Part shown: piece by piece, positions 5,781 through 15,224 of the stretch
Numbering within the stretch: the first letter of the stretch is position 1
Layout: every line of letters begins with the position of its first letter
Assembly (NCBI GenBank): GCA_002450075.1
Contig: DJYJ01000029.1
Location: 1 to 20,694, forward strand
Source of the DNA: Clostridiales bacterium UBA6981
Lineage (GTDB): Bacteria > Bacillota > Clostridia > Oscillospirales > Oscillospiraceae
Length of the DNA stretch: 20,694 nucleotides
Reading direction: 5' to 3'
Made by a program: the position numbers and the translations under genes
Notes under the pieces: model-generated
The model's database searches: none
What the model saw: only the letters and a program-made list of their open reading frames with translations
What the model was told of the DNA's origin: nothing

Positions 5781-7334
5781 ATGGCAAAGGAAAAATTGAC
5801 CCAGAGCGAGATCGACGGCGTGCAGTATCGCCGCGCAAAACTGTGGCAGATCATTCTGGTGGCCTGCAACGCCTTCAACGGCATGGCCATCTATTCCCTT
5901 ATCGGCCAGGCCTCCTATGCCGCGAGCATCGGCTTCGGCATCTCCACGCTGCTGGTCGGCGGCCTTTTGACCTTTACCCGCATCTTCGACGCGATCACCG
6001 ACCCGCTGCTTGCTTTCCTGTATGACCGGGTCAACACCCGCTGGGGCAAGGTCCGCCCGCTGATGCTGCTGGGCTGGCTGATCCAGTCTGTCGGCGTCAT
6101 GGCCATGTTCTCCTGGACGGCCAGCAAGGGCTTTGGCGTGGGCATGTTCCTCGCCACCTATATGGTCTACGTCATCGGCTATACGATCGTCAACATGACG
6201 GCGCAGACGCTGCCCGCGCTGCTCACCAACGACCCGAAACAGCGCCCCACCGTCGGCGTATGGCAGACCGTGTTCAACTATCTCGTCCCCATGGCCTTCA
6301 CCATCATCCTCAACACCAAGCTCCTGCCCAAATACGGCCAGATCACGATGACCGAGGCTGGCGGCTATGCTGTCAACTACTCCCAGGCCTACCTGACCGC
6401 GGCCGCCATCTTCACGGTGCTCGTCTCACTCTTCGGCGTGATCCTCTGCTGCATCGGTATCTCCGCCTATGACAAGCCCGAGAACTTCCGCGGCACCAAC
6501 AAAACCGCAGAGCGTCTGAAATGGAAGGACATGTGGGCGGTGCTGAGCAAGAATAAGCCCCTCCAGGCCTATATCATCTCCGCCTCCTCCGACAAGATCG
6601 CCCAGCAGGCCGGCTCCACCGCGATCGTCGGTACGATGCTCTCCGGCATCCTGATCGGCAACATGACCATCGCCACCTATCTCTCGGTCGGCGGCATGCT
6701 GCCCTCGATCATCTTCGCCATCATCGGCGCGAAGTACTGCGGCCGTCACGGCAACAAGGAGTCCATCGTCAACTGGGCAAAGTACTGCATCTATGCCAAC
6801 CTTGTCATGATCGCCTTCTTCGCCGTCACCTGGTTCACCGTCGGCACCACGTCCATCGCGCACCTCGGCGTCACGATGATCGTCTACATCCTCCTCACCC
6901 TCGTCTGCAACGGCTTCATGATGGCCGGCACCACGGCCAACACGGCCTTTATGGCGGACATCATCGACTATGAGCTCGACCGCAGCGGGAAGTATATCCC
7001 CGCCGTCGTCTCCGGCACTTACAGCCTGGTCGACAAGATCGTCTCCTCCTTCTCTGCGCTCATCGCCACCGGCTGCGTGGCGCTCATCGGCTACACCTCC
7101 ACCATGCCCCAGCCCGGCGACACGCCCACCGGCTCCATCTTCTGGGTCACGATGTTCCTGCGCTACGGCCTCGCGATCCTCGGCTGGATCTGCACGCTGC
7201 TCGCCATGCGCACCTGCCGTCTCGGCAAGAGCGAGATGGTCGAGGTCCAGAAGCGCATCGCGGACAAAAAGGCCGAAGCCAAGGCCGAGCTCTTTGAGGA
7301 AGAACTGCACAAGGGAGACCCGGAGAATGCGTAA
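5781..7334 (+). CDS. GPH-type sugar:cation symporter (MFS transporter)
   Basis: A 517-residue, roughly 12-helix membrane transporter of the glycoside-pentoside-hexuronide:cation symporter family (MelB/XynB/LacS relatives). The family signature follows helix 2: FDAITDPLLAFLYDR at residues 69-83, then TRWGKVRP at 86-93. Asp70, Asp74 and Asp82 are the acidic residues that in MelB-type proteins take part in cation and sugar binding. The C-terminal tail is hydrophilic (KRIADKKAEAKAELFEEELHKGD). AAGAGGA lies 7 nt before the ATG. It is the first gene of the operon and the only transporter in the window, so it should import the glycan fragment that the following enzymes degrade. The size of its substrate cannot be read from sequence; family members carry mono- to short oligosaccharides. 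Its stop overlaps the GH2 start by 8 nt. Confidence 0.93.
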   Translation: MAKEKLTQSEIDGVQYRRAKLWQIILVACNAFNGMAIYSLIGQASYAASIGFGISTLLVGGLLTFTRIFDAITDPLLAFLYDRVNTRWGKVRPLMLLGWLIQSVGVMAMFSWTASKGFGVGMFLATYMVYVIGYTIVNMTAQTLPALLTNDPKQRPTVGVWQTVFNYLVPMAFTIILNTKLLPKYGQITMTEAGGYAVNYSQAYLTAAAIFTVLVSLFGVILCCIGISAYDKPENFRGTNKTAERLKWKDMWAVLSKNKPLQAYIISASSDKIAQQAGSTAIVGTMLSGILIGNMTIATYLSVGGMLPSIIFAIIGAKYCGRHGNKESIVNWAKYCIYANLVMIAFFAVTWFTVGTTSIAHLGVTMIVYILLTLVCNGFMMAGTTANTAFMADIIDYELDRSGKYIPAVVSGTYSLVDKIVSSFSALIATGCVALIGYTSTMPQPGDTPTGSIFWVTMFLRYGLAILGWICTLLAMRTCRLGKSEMVEVQKRIADKKAEAKAELFEEELHKGDPENA

Positions 7335-9513
7335 GATCACAACTCTCACTGAGGGATGGCGGTTTCTGAAAGCCGCCATCCCCGTCGATACCGCCATGGC
7401 CTATGCCGCGCAGGGAGAAGCCGTCACGCTGCCTCATACCTGGAACGCTGTCGACGGCCAGGACGGCGGCAACGACTATCACCGCGGCACCTGCTGGTAT
7501 GTGCGCGAGCTGACGGCGGAGGATACCGCGGGCGAGCGCCTGTTCCTCGAGATAAACGGCGCGGCCATGACGGCCGAGGTCTATCTCAACGGCGAAAAGC
7601 TCTGCCGGCACGAGGGCGGCTATTCGACCTTCCGTGTCGAGCTCAGCGGCCACCTGGCCAAGAAGAATACCCTCGCCATCTCCGTCAATAACGAGGACAA
7701 CCAGACCGTCTACCCCCAGAAGGCGGACTTCACCTTCTACGGCGGGCTCTACCGCGCTGTAAAGCTGATCGCCGTGCCGGAAGAGCACTTCGAACTTCTC
7801 CGCGACGGCACGCCGGGCATCAAGGTCACGCCCGTGGTCGACCTCGAAGAGAAAACGGCGACAGTCACGGTGGAGACCTGGCACAACGGAAAATCAGTTG
7901 ACATCACGGTGAACGGCGAGACGAAGACTGTCGAGCGCACGGCGGAGTTCGTGATCGAGAACGTGCATCTCTGGGACGGCCTCGACGATCCGTTCCTCTA
8001 CACCGCGACGGCGAAGCTGCCCTCCGGCGACGAGGTCTCGACCCGCTTCGGCTGCCGCGTGTTCGCCTGCGACAGCGAAAAGGGCTTTTTCCTCAACGGC
8101 CGCAGCTATCCGCTGCGCGGCGTGAGCCGCCACCAGGACCTCAAGGGCAAGGGCAACGCCCTGTCCTGCGAGGATCACAAGGCCGATATGGCCATCATCC
8201 GCGAGCTCGGCGCGAACACGCTGCGCCTCGCCCACTACCAGCACGCGCAGGAATTCTATGATCTCTGCGACGAGAACGGCATCGTGGTCTGGGCCGAGAT
8301 CCCGTACATCACGATGCACATGTCCGGCGGGCGGCAGAATACGCTCGACCAGATGCGCGAACTCGTTACCCAGTGCTATAACCACCCCTGCATCGCGGTC
8401 TGGGGGCTTTCGAACGAGATCACGGCAGCGAGCGCGGTGAACGAGGAGCTGCTGGAGAACCACCGGGCGCTGAACGAGCTCTGCCACCGCATGGACCCGA
8501 CGCGCCTCACCACGATGGCGGACGTCTTCATGCTGGAGATCGACAGCCCCATCCTCGAGATCCCGGACATCAACAGCTATAACCTCTACTTCGGCTGGTA
8601 CCTCGGCGAGCTGGAGCAGACCGACGAGTTTTTCGACGAATACCACGCGAAATACCCCAGCCGTGTCATCGGCTTTTCCGAATACGGCGCGGACGCGAAC
8701 CCCGCCTTCCACTCCTCCCGCCCCGAAAAGGGCGACTACACCGAGGAATACCAGGCGCTCTATCACGAGCATATGCTTGCCATGATCGAGGCGCGGCCGT
8801 ATCTCTGGGCGACGCATGTGTGGAATCTCTTTGACTTTGCCGCCGACGGCCGCGACGAGGGCGGCAAGCACGGCGAAAACCAGAAGGGCCTTGTTACCTT
8901 TGACCGCCAGCTCCGCAAGGACGCGTTTTATCTCTATAAGGCCGCCTGGAACAAGACCGAGCCCTTCGTCCACCTCTGCGGCAAGCGCTATGAAAACCGC
9001 TGCGAGGAGACCACCGAAATCAAGGTCTACTCCAACTGCGGCGAGGTCAGCCTCTATGTCGACGGCACGCTTATCGGCACGCAGAACGGCAAAACCGTCT
9101 TCCGCTTTGCGATCCCGCTGATGGGCGAGCATCTGATCCGCGCCGAAGCTTCCGGCGTGAGCGACACGATGTGCATCCGCCGCGTCAGCGAGCCGGACGA
9201 GAGCTATATCTTCAACAAGGCCGCCGCTTCCGTCACCAACTGGTTTGACGCGGACGAGATCGACCCGGAATGCTTTTCCATCAACGACACGCTCGGCGAG
9301 ATCCGTTCCCATCCCCAGGCCGGCGCCGTCGTCGACGCGATGATGGCCAAGGGCGCCTCCGAGCGGGGCGACGTGGCCGACGCGGTCAAGGACAACCCCG
9401 CGTTGCAGCGCATGCTGGGGCGCATGACCATGCTGAGCCTTCTCAAGCAGGGCGGCGCGGACGAGGAGTCGATCCGCCAGCTCAACCGTATTTTACAGGG
9501 GATCAGGAAATGA
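7327..9513 (+). CDS. Glycoside hydrolase family 2 enzyme, beta-galactosidase-like
   Basis: A 728-residue GH2 enzyme. The order is an N-terminal sugar-binding sandwich (about 1-150, with LPHTWNAVDGQDGGNDYHRG), an immunoglobulin-like domain (about 150-250), and a TIM barrel opening with GVSRHQDL near 265. The acid/base residue is E364 in WGLSNE and the nucleophile is E452 in GFSEYGA. The last ~110 residues are an extra, mostly helical tail after SINDTLGEI. It has no signal peptide and so is cytosolic. GH2 includes beta-galactosidases, beta-glucuronidases and beta-mannosidases. The barrel motifs look most like beta-galactosidase, but specificity is uncertain. AAGGGAG precedes the ATG, which lies inside the end of the symporter gene. 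The stop overlaps the next gene by ATGA. Confidence 0.9.
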   Translation: MRKITTLTEGWRFLKAAIPVDTAMAYAAQGEAVTLPHTWNAVDGQDGGNDYHRGTCWYVRELTAEDTAGERLFLEINGAAMTAEVYLNGEKLCRHEGGYSTFRVELSGHLAKKNTLAISVNNEDNQTVYPQKADFTFYGGLYRAVKLIAVPEEHFELLRDGTPGIKVTPVVDLEEKTATVTVETWHNGKSVDITVNGETKTVERTAEFVIENVHLWDGLDDPFLYTATAKLPSGDEVSTRFGCRVFACDSEKGFFLNGRSYPLRGVSRHQDLKGKGNALSCEDHKADMAIIRELGANTLRLAHYQHAQEFYDLCDENGIVVWAEIPYITMHMSGGRQNTLDQMRELVTQCYNHPCIAVWGLSNEITAASAVNEELLENHRALNELCHRMDPTRLTTMADVFMLEIDSPILEIPDINSYNLYFGWYLGELEQTDEFFDEYHAKYPSRVIGFSEYGADANPAFHSSRPEKGDYTEEYQALYHEHMLAMIEARPYLWATHVWNLFDFAADGRDEGGKHGENQKGLVTFDRQLRKDAFYLYKAAWNKTEPFVHLCGKRYENRCEETTEIKVYSNCGEVSLYVDGTLIGTQNGKTVFRFAIPLMGEHLIRAEASGVSDTMCIRRVSEPDESYIFNKAAASVTNWFDADEIDPECFSINDTLGEIRSHPQAGAVVDAMMAKGASERGDVADAVKDNPALQRMLGRMTMLSLLKQGGADEESIRQLNRILQGIRK

Positions 9514-10334
9514 AGAAATCGAAAGAAAAGAGCAAAAAAAAGATGTGGATCATTCTGGGCGCGATAGCGGCGTTTCTTTTGCTGCAATGGTTGTTTATCG
9601 GCTACCGCTTCAGCTTTGGCCCGTTCAGAAGTCTGGGTGATATCCGCATGGGAAAGCTGCCCGGCAATGCGGAGAACTACGGCATGCAAGCCCTCACGCA
9701 GCGGGAGGACAGCCCGCTGGCAGGGAAAAAAGCACTATTCCTCGGCTCCTCCGTGACGTATGGCGCGGCTTCTCTGCGCGAAGGCATCCCGGAATACTTC
9801 GGCGTCCGTCTTGGCTGCGACGTGACAAAGGAAGCGGTCAGCGGCACCACGCTGGTGGACGACGCAAACAGCTCCTACGTGCACCGCCTGCTTGCAAATA
9901 CGGATCCTTCCATGGATTATTCTCTCGTCGTCGTTCAGCTCTCCACCAATGATGCCACCCAGAAAAAGCCTCTGGGCGAGATCTCCGAAAGCCGCAGCCT
10001 TGCCGATTTCGACACCCATGCCGTAACAGGAGCGATGGAGTACATCATCGCCTATGCGCAGGAAACTTGGAACTGCCCGGTGGTCTTCTACACGGGATCC
10101 CGCTATGACAGCGCAGAGTACGCTGCCATGGTGCAGAGACTCATGGAACTGCAGGCCAAATGGGGCATCGGCGTACTGGATCTTTGGACAAGCGATGCGT
10201 TCAACGCTATTTCGGATGAGGAACGCGCGCTGTATATGAACGATAACATCCATCCTACCAAAGCGGGCTACCGCGAGTGGTGGTGTCCTGAGATGGAAGC
10301 GCAGCTCATGGATTATCTGAACAGTATCGGGTGA
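9510..10334 (+). CDS. Membrane-anchored SGNH/GDSL hydrolase (putative esterase)
   Basis: A 274-residue protein. A Lys-rich N-terminus is followed by one hydrophobic segment (about residues 12-31), which reads as an uncleaved signal anchor. From about residue 74 there is an SGNH hydrolase fold. Block I is FLGSSVTYG, with Ser81 as nucleophile and Ser80 where GDSL enzymes have Asp. Block II is SGTTL (from 111). Block III is LSTND, with Asn147. Block V is DNIHPT, with Asp245 and His248. It probably removes acyl groups such as acetyl from sugars. The anchor would place it outside the cell, unlike the neighbouring glycosidases. Sampled lines here are 53-57% GC, against about 70% in the GH2 and GH78 genes, which hints at separate ancestry. 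It overlaps the GH2 stop by 4 nt. Confidence 0.85.
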   Translation: MKKSKEKSKKKMWIILGAIAAFLLLQWLFIGYRFSFGPFRSLGDIRMGKLPGNAENYGMQALTQREDSPLAGKKALFLGSSVTYGAASLREGIPEYFGVRLGCDVTKEAVSGTTLVDDANSSYVHRLLANTDPSMDYSLVVVQLSTNDATQKKPLGEISESRSLADFDTHAVTGAMEYIIAYAQETWNCPVVFYTGSRYDSAEYAAMVQRLMELQAKWGIGVLDLWTSDAFNAISDEERALYMNDNIHPTKAGYREWWCPEMEAQLMDYLNSIG

Positions 10335-10338
10335 GAAA

Positions 10339-11181
10339 ATGAAAAAAGCCGTTCAACAGATCATGTTGGGTACCGTGACAGGAAATGAGTCGCGCGCCCG
10401 CGAAACTTTACAGAGGATCAAGGCCGCCGGATACGACGGCCTTGAACTCAATCGCTTTATGATCCATCCGAGCTCTCTGATGGTCCGGATGATGACCCGC
10501 GCTGCCGGCATGCCCACCGGAAACGGCGGCAAGCTCGACTGGCACGCGCTGCTTCGCGAAAGCGACCTTTCGGTGGTCAGTCTGCATGCCGATCTCGGCA
10601 GTCTCGAGCGCGAGGCAGACGCGGTGATCGCCGAGGCGAAGAGCTTTTCCACCGATAGGGTCGTCATCACGGGCATGTACCGCTTTGATTATTCCGACGA
10701 GACGGCGGTGCGCGAGCTGGCGGAGAGATTGAATCGCGCGGGCGAGGCGCTCGGGGCGCAGGGCATCCGCCTTTTCTACCACAACCACAACGTGGAGCTG
10801 CTGCATGCCGGCTCCCGGCGCGCCTATGACGTCCTCCTTGACGAAACCGACCCGGCGCAGGTAAACTTTGAATTTGACAGCTACTGGTTCACCGAGGGCG
10901 GCGCGGACGCGAAGCTCTGGATGAAAAAGCTCGGCGGGCGGATGAAGCTCTGGCACGTCACCGACCGTGGCAGCCGCCACAGCGGCCCCGCCATGACGCC
11001 GATCCTGAAGGCGGACAGCATGGAGCTCGGCACCGGAAACATGGATCTGGACGGGCTGAAGGAGATCGCCGTGGATAACGGGATCGAAGCCGTGGTACTG
11101 GAAAGCCATAGAAACTGGATCGACAAGGACCCGGTCAAAAGTCTGGAGCTGAGCGCGCAATGGCTCCAAGCGAGGTTTTGA
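10339..11181 (+). CDS. Sugar phosphate isomerase/epimerase family protein (TIM barrel)
   Basis: A 280-residue xylose-isomerase-like TIM barrel protein. The metal and catalytic residues expected of this fold are visible in order: H84 (SLHAD), H148/H150 (FYHNHN), D180 (FEFDSYW), H206 (LWHVTD), E229 (MELGTG) and E255 (VLESHRNW). The family includes isomerases, 3-epimerases and dehydratases acting on free or phosphorylated sugars. In this operon it most likely handles a monosaccharide released by the glycosidases, for example isomerising rhamnose or epimerising a hexose. The exact reaction cannot be assigned. It starts 4 nt after the esterase stop and ends 1 nt before the GH78 start codon. No signal peptide is present. 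Confidence 0.87.
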   Translation: MKKAVQQIMLGTVTGNESRARETLQRIKAAGYDGLELNRFMIHPSSLMVRMMTRAAGMPTGNGGKLDWHALLRESDLSVVSLHADLGSLEREADAVIAEAKSFSTDRVVITGMYRFDYSDETAVRELAERLNRAGEALGAQGIRLFYHNHNVELLHAGSRRAYDVLLDETDPAQVNFEFDSYWFTEGGADAKLWMKKLGGRMKLWHVTDRGSRHSGPAMTPILKADSMELGTGNMDLDGLKEIAVDNGIEAVVLESHRNWIDKDPVKSLELSAQWLQARF

Positions 11182-11182
11182 G

Positions 11183-13441
11183 ATGGCTATGATACGAAAC
11201 AAAATGCCCGCCTCCTGGCAGGCCAAATGGATCGACCCGGAGCTGCCGCACGACAAAGACGCGCGGCAGCCCGCCTCGGTCCTCCGCCGCCGCTTCACGG
11301 CGGAGGAGACGGAAAACGCGATCCTTTACATCACCTGCCACGGCCTGTATGAGGCCGCGATCAACGGCCGCCGGGTCGGGAGCTTCGTCCTCGCGCCGGG
11401 CACCGGCAAGTATACCAGACGTCTTACGGTGCAGGCCTATGACGTCTCCGCGCTCCTGCGCGCGGGCGGGAACGAGATCACCGTCACGCTCGGCGACGGC
11501 TGGTATCGCGGCAGCGTCGGCATCGACGGGCTGCGCAACTATTACGGCGAGGATCTCGCCCTGCTCTGCCAGCTTGAGATCGGCGGCAGACCGATCCTCT
11601 GCAGCGACGAGGACTGGGAGGCCAGCCAGAGCGGCCCCGTGCGCGAAAACGACCTGCAGCAGGGCGAGACCTATGACGCCCGGCGCGAGGAGATCGACAG
11701 CTGGCACGGCGTGACCGTGCGGGACTTCGGCTATGAAAACCTCGCCCCGACCGAGAGCGTGCCGATCCTGGAGCAGGAGCGCTTTCCCGGCCGCCTTTTC
11801 ACCGCGCCGAACGGCGAACGGGTGATCGACTTCGGGCAGAACCTCGCCGGCTATACGGAGATCCGCATCCGGGCGAAGGCCGGGCAGAAGCTCACGCTCT
11901 GGCACGGCGAGACGCTGGACGAAAACGGCAACTTTACCCAGAAAAACTTTGACCCCGGCGACCGGAACAAAAACGGCATCCCGCAGAAGCTCGTATACAT
12001 CTGCAAGGACGGAGAAAACGTTTATAAGCCGCACTTTGCGATCTTCGGCTTCCGCTATGCAAAGATCGAGACGGACGCCGACCTTTCCGAGGCGCAGTTC
12101 ACGGCCGTCGCCGTCTATTCCGAGATGGCGCAGACCGGCTTTTTCGAATGCGGCAGGGCCGATGTGAACCGCCTTTTCCTCAACAGCCTGTGGAGCATGC
12201 GCTCGAATTTCTGCGACATCCCTACCGACTGCCCCACGCGCGAGCGCGCGGGCTGGACGGGCGACGCGGGCATTTTCGCCCCGACGGCGGTGTTTCTGGC
12301 CGACTGCGCCCCCGTCCTGCGCAAGTGGCTGGGCGAGTGCCGGCTCGAGCAGGGGGAGGACGGACTGGTGCGCAACATCGCGCCCGTCAACGATACCGGG
12401 AGCATGATCTCCAACATGCTCCAGGGCTCGGCCGGCTGGGGCGACGCCTGCGTCCTTGTTCCCTGGGCGCTGTACGAGGCGTACGGGGATAAAACGATCC
12501 TCGAAGAGAACTATGACATGATGTGCCGCTGGCTCGGCTTCGTGGAGAAGCGCGCACAGAAGACCCGCCCGCACAACCTGCTCAATCCGTATCACAAATA
12601 TCTGGTGGACGAGGGTTTCCATTTCGGCGAGTGGTGCCAGCCCGATGTGGACAACACCGCCGCCATGAAAAAGACGATGATGCTCGGCGCGCCCGAGGTG
12701 GCCACGGCCTATTACTTCCGCTCGGCCTCGCTGCTTTCGCGCATCGCCGGGATCCTGGGCAAAAACGGGGACGCGGAGCGCTTTGCCGCGATCGCGGAAA
12801 ACGCGAAGAAGGCCTACCGTTACAGCTGCACCAAAAAGGGCAAAATCGTCTCCGACCGCCAGTGCGAATATGTCCGGCCTCTCGCCTTCGGCCTGCTGGA
12901 CGGCGGCGAGGTACAAAAGGCGGCCGACGCGCTGAATGAGCTCGTGGTGAAAAACGGCTGTCATCTGAACACCGGCTTCCTCTCCACCCCCGATCTCTGC
13001 CGCGTGCTGGCCGACAACGGCCATCTGGATACGGCCTACCGGCTGCTGCTGCAGACCGGGTGCCCGGGCTGGCTCTATGCCGTCGGGAAGGGCGCGACTA
13101 CGATCTGGGAGACCTGGGACGGCGTGCGCGCCGACGGCACGGTGCACGATTCGCTCAACCACTATTCTTACGGCGCGATCGCGGGCTGGCTCTTTTCCGG
13201 CGTGTGCGGCATCCGCCTTAACGCCGGAAAGCTGACGATCTGCCCGCAGCCCGGCCGGGAGCTCGGCTATGCGAAAGCGGAGTGGCGCTCGCCCGTCGGA
13301 AAGATCCGCAGCGCGTGGGAATACCGCGAAGGAAAGCTTGTCTTTGATTTTACCGTCCCCGTTCCGGCGACGATCGAGCTGCCGGACGGCAGACGATACA
13401 CGGTGAAGGAAGGAGAGCATCATGATGAAATATTACTGTAA
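11183..13441 (+). CDS. Glycoside hydrolase family 78, alpha-L-rhamnosidase
   Basis: A 752-residue inverting enzyme that should release terminal alpha-L-rhamnose. After N-terminal beta domains, the (alpha/alpha)6 barrel carries the GH78 signature DCPTRERAGWTGDA at residues 349-362, where the family keeps its general acid Glu. E643 in TTIWETWDG is the expected general base. A C-terminal beta domain follows (from about 675). It is shorter than many GH78 enzymes and lacks a signal peptide, so it is a compact cytosolic version acting on imported oligosaccharides. It starts 1 nt after the isomerase stop, and its last 20 nt overlap the GH43-like gene in another frame. This is the strongest clue that the substrate contains rhamnose, as in rhamnogalacturonan side chains, plant glycosides or bacterial polysaccharides. 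Confidence 0.93.
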   Translation: MAMIRNKMPASWQAKWIDPELPHDKDARQPASVLRRRFTAEETENAILYITCHGLYEAAINGRRVGSFVLAPGTGKYTRRLTVQAYDVSALLRAGGNEITVTLGDGWYRGSVGIDGLRNYYGEDLALLCQLEIGGRPILCSDEDWEASQSGPVRENDLQQGETYDARREEIDSWHGVTVRDFGYENLAPTESVPILEQERFPGRLFTAPNGERVIDFGQNLAGYTEIRIRAKAGQKLTLWHGETLDENGNFTQKNFDPGDRNKNGIPQKLVYICKDGENVYKPHFAIFGFRYAKIETDADLSEAQFTAVAVYSEMAQTGFFECGRADVNRLFLNSLWSMRSNFCDIPTDCPTRERAGWTGDAGIFAPTAVFLADCAPVLRKWLGECRLEQGEDGLVRNIAPVNDTGSMISNMLQGSAGWGDACVLVPWALYEAYGDKTILEENYDMMCRWLGFVEKRAQKTRPHNLLNPYHKYLVDEGFHFGEWCQPDVDNTAAMKKTMMLGAPEVATAYYFRSASLLSRIAGILGKNGDAERFAAIAENAKKAYRYSCTKKGKIVSDRQCEYVRPLAFGLLDGGEVQKAADALNELVVKNGCHLNTGFLSTPDLCRVLADNGHLDTAYRLLLQTGCPGWLYAVGKGATTIWETWDGVRADGTVHDSLNHYSYGAIAGWLFSGVCGIRLNAGKLTICPQPGRELGYAKAEWRSPVGKIRSAWEYREGKLVFDFTVPVPATIELPDGRRYTVKEGEHHDEILL

Positions 13442-15224
13442 TCCGCTCAACGTCAATTATCGTTACCAGTTCAACGCCGACCCGCGCCTGCACGGCAGGC
13501 TGCAGATCTGCCGCGAGGCGGCCGACCCGTCGATGATCCTCTTCAAGGGGCGGTATTATATCTTCGCCTCGATGACACTGGGCGTGTGGGTGTCGGACGA
13601 TCTGGCAAGCTGGGAAAGCCACCGGCTGCCGGACAACCTGCCGCTCTATGACTATGCCCCCGACGTGCGTGTGCTGGGCGACTGGGTGTATTTCTGCGCC
13701 TCCAACCGCGACCACAACTGCGACCGCTGGCGCACGCGGGACATCCTGAACGGACCGTATGAGAAGCTCGAGGGCAATTTCCCGTTCTGGGACCCCAACC
13801 TGTTCCTTGACGACGACGGGCGCGTCTACTTCTACTGGGGCTGTTCAAATATCACGCCGATCTACGGCGTGGAGCTGGATCCGGAGACCATGCTGCCGAA
13901 AACCGAGCCGAAGGCGCTCGTGGAGGGGCATCCCTTTGAGATCGGCTATGAGCGCTTCGGCGAGAACAACAGCATCCTTCCCGCCAGCGAGGAGGAGATC
14001 GACGCCAAGTACAAGGCCTTTCACGAGGCGCAGGGCATCCCCGAGAGCATGGTTCCGGAGGAGGTCAAGCCCCTGATCCGCGGCATGTTCTCGAACAGAC
14101 CCTACATCGAGGGCGCCTGGATGGACAAGCACAACGGGAAATACTATCTCCAGTACGCCTGCCCCGGCGCCCAGTTCAACACCTATTCCGACGGCGTCTA
14201 TGTGTCCGACAGTCCGCTCGGCGACTTTACGCTCGCTAAAAACAACCCCTATTCCTACAAGCCCGGCGGCTTCCTGCCCGGCGCCGGCCACGGCTCCACG
14301 ATGGAGGATCGGCAGGGCAACCTCTGGCACACGGCCACGATGCGCATCTCCGTCAATCACGATTTCGAGCGGCGCTGCGGTCTCTGGCCCGCAGGCTTTG
14401 ACGCCGACGGCGAGCTTTTCTGCAACCAGCGCTACGGCGACTGGCCCATGGCCGTCTCCGAAGAGAAGGACGATCCCTGGCGCGAGCCGGCATGGATGCT
14501 TCTGAGCGCGGGAAAGAGCGCCTCGGCCTCCTCCTGTCTGCCCGGGCACGAGCCGGAAAAGGCCACCGAGGAGAACGTACGTACCTGGTGGCGCGCGGCG
14601 ACGAACAGCCGCGGCGAGTGGCTGTGCGTGGATCTCGGCAAGGCGTTTGACGTACACGCCGTGCAGATCAACTTTGCGGACGACAAGCTCGACATCGCCT
14701 GCCCCGGCGAGATCCGCCCCGGCTCGCAGGCGCGCTATATCGAGGAAGCCGACCATGTGACCCAGTGGAAGCTCGAGGGCAGCACGGACGGCGAGAAGTG
14801 GTTTGCGATCGCGGACAAGTCCGCCGCGCAGAGCGACCTCAGCCACGACCTTGTCGTGAGCGAAGAAGGCTTTGCCGCGCGGTATCTGCGCCTGTGCGAC
14901 ATGGCCGTGCCCTATGGGCAGAACCCCTGCGTTTCCGGCCTGCGCGTGTTCGGCCTCGGCGTCGGTGAAAAGCCCGCCGTGCCGCACGCCGCCGCCAGAC
15001 GCGAGGGCGATCTCGACATGCTCGTCGACATCGCCGCACAGACGGACGCCCTGGGCTACAACATCCTCTTCGGCAGCAGCCCGGAAAAGCTTTATCACAG
15101 CGCGATGGTCTTTGGCGCGGGCGAGCACCGCGTCGGCGCGCTGATTAAGGGAAGGGACTATTTCGTCCGCGTGGACGCGTTCAACGAAAACGGCATCACG
15201 AAAGGGGAGGTATTTGCCTTATGA
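13422..15224 (+). CDS. GH43-like five-bladed propeller glycosidase with discoidin-like domain
   Basis: A 600-residue protein. Residues ~20-350 form a GH43/GH32-clan beta-propeller. The three expected carboxylates are visible: D35 in AADPSM (base), D124 in FWDPNLFLDDDG (pKa modulator) and E230 in YIEGAWM (acid). Residues ~356-515 look like a galactose-binding F5/8 type C (discoidin) domain (GEWLCVDLGKAFDV, WKLEGSTDGEKWF, RYLRL). The last ~80 residues resemble a fibronectin III-like strand set. GH43 enzymes usually act on arabinofuranosides, xylosides or galactosides; the linkage is unknown here. No signal peptide is present. AGGAGAG lies inside the end of the GH78 gene, just ahead of the ATG at 13422; an ATG at 13425 is also possible. 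It ends in an ATGA overlap with the next gene. Confidence 0.87.
   Translation: MMKYYCNPLNVNYRYQFNADPRLHGRLQICREAADPSMILFKGRYYIFASMTLGVWVSDDLASWESHRLPDNLPLYDYAPDVRVLGDWVYFCASNRDHNCDRWRTRDILNGPYEKLEGNFPFWDPNLFLDDDGRVYFYWGCSNITPIYGVELDPETMLPKTEPKALVEGHPFEIGYERFGENNSILPASEEEIDAKYKAFHEAQGIPESMVPEEVKPLIRGMFSNRPYIEGAWMDKHNGKYYLQYACPGAQFNTYSDGVYVSDSPLGDFTLAKNNPYSYKPGGFLPGAGHGSTMEDRQGNLWHTATMRISVNHDFERRCGLWPAGFDADGELFCNQRYGDWPMAVSEEKDDPWREPAWMLLSAGKSASASSCLPGHEPEKATEENVRTWWRAATNSRGEWLCVDLGKAFDVHAVQINFADDKLDIACPGEIRPGSQARYIEEADHVTQWKLEGSTDGEKWFAIADKSAAQSDLSHDLVVSEEGFAARYLRLCDMAVPYGQNPCVSGLRVFGLGVGEKPAVPHAAARREGDLDMLVDIAAQTDALGYNILFGSSPEKLYHSAMVFGAGEHRVGALIKGRDYFVRVDAFNENGITKGEVFAL

Noticed and set aside
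11135..13423. 762-codon open frame on the minus strand opposite the GH78 gene
   Set aside because: The plus-strand frame carries the full GH78 signatures. The long antisense frame follows from high GC at third codon positions, and its product matches no family.
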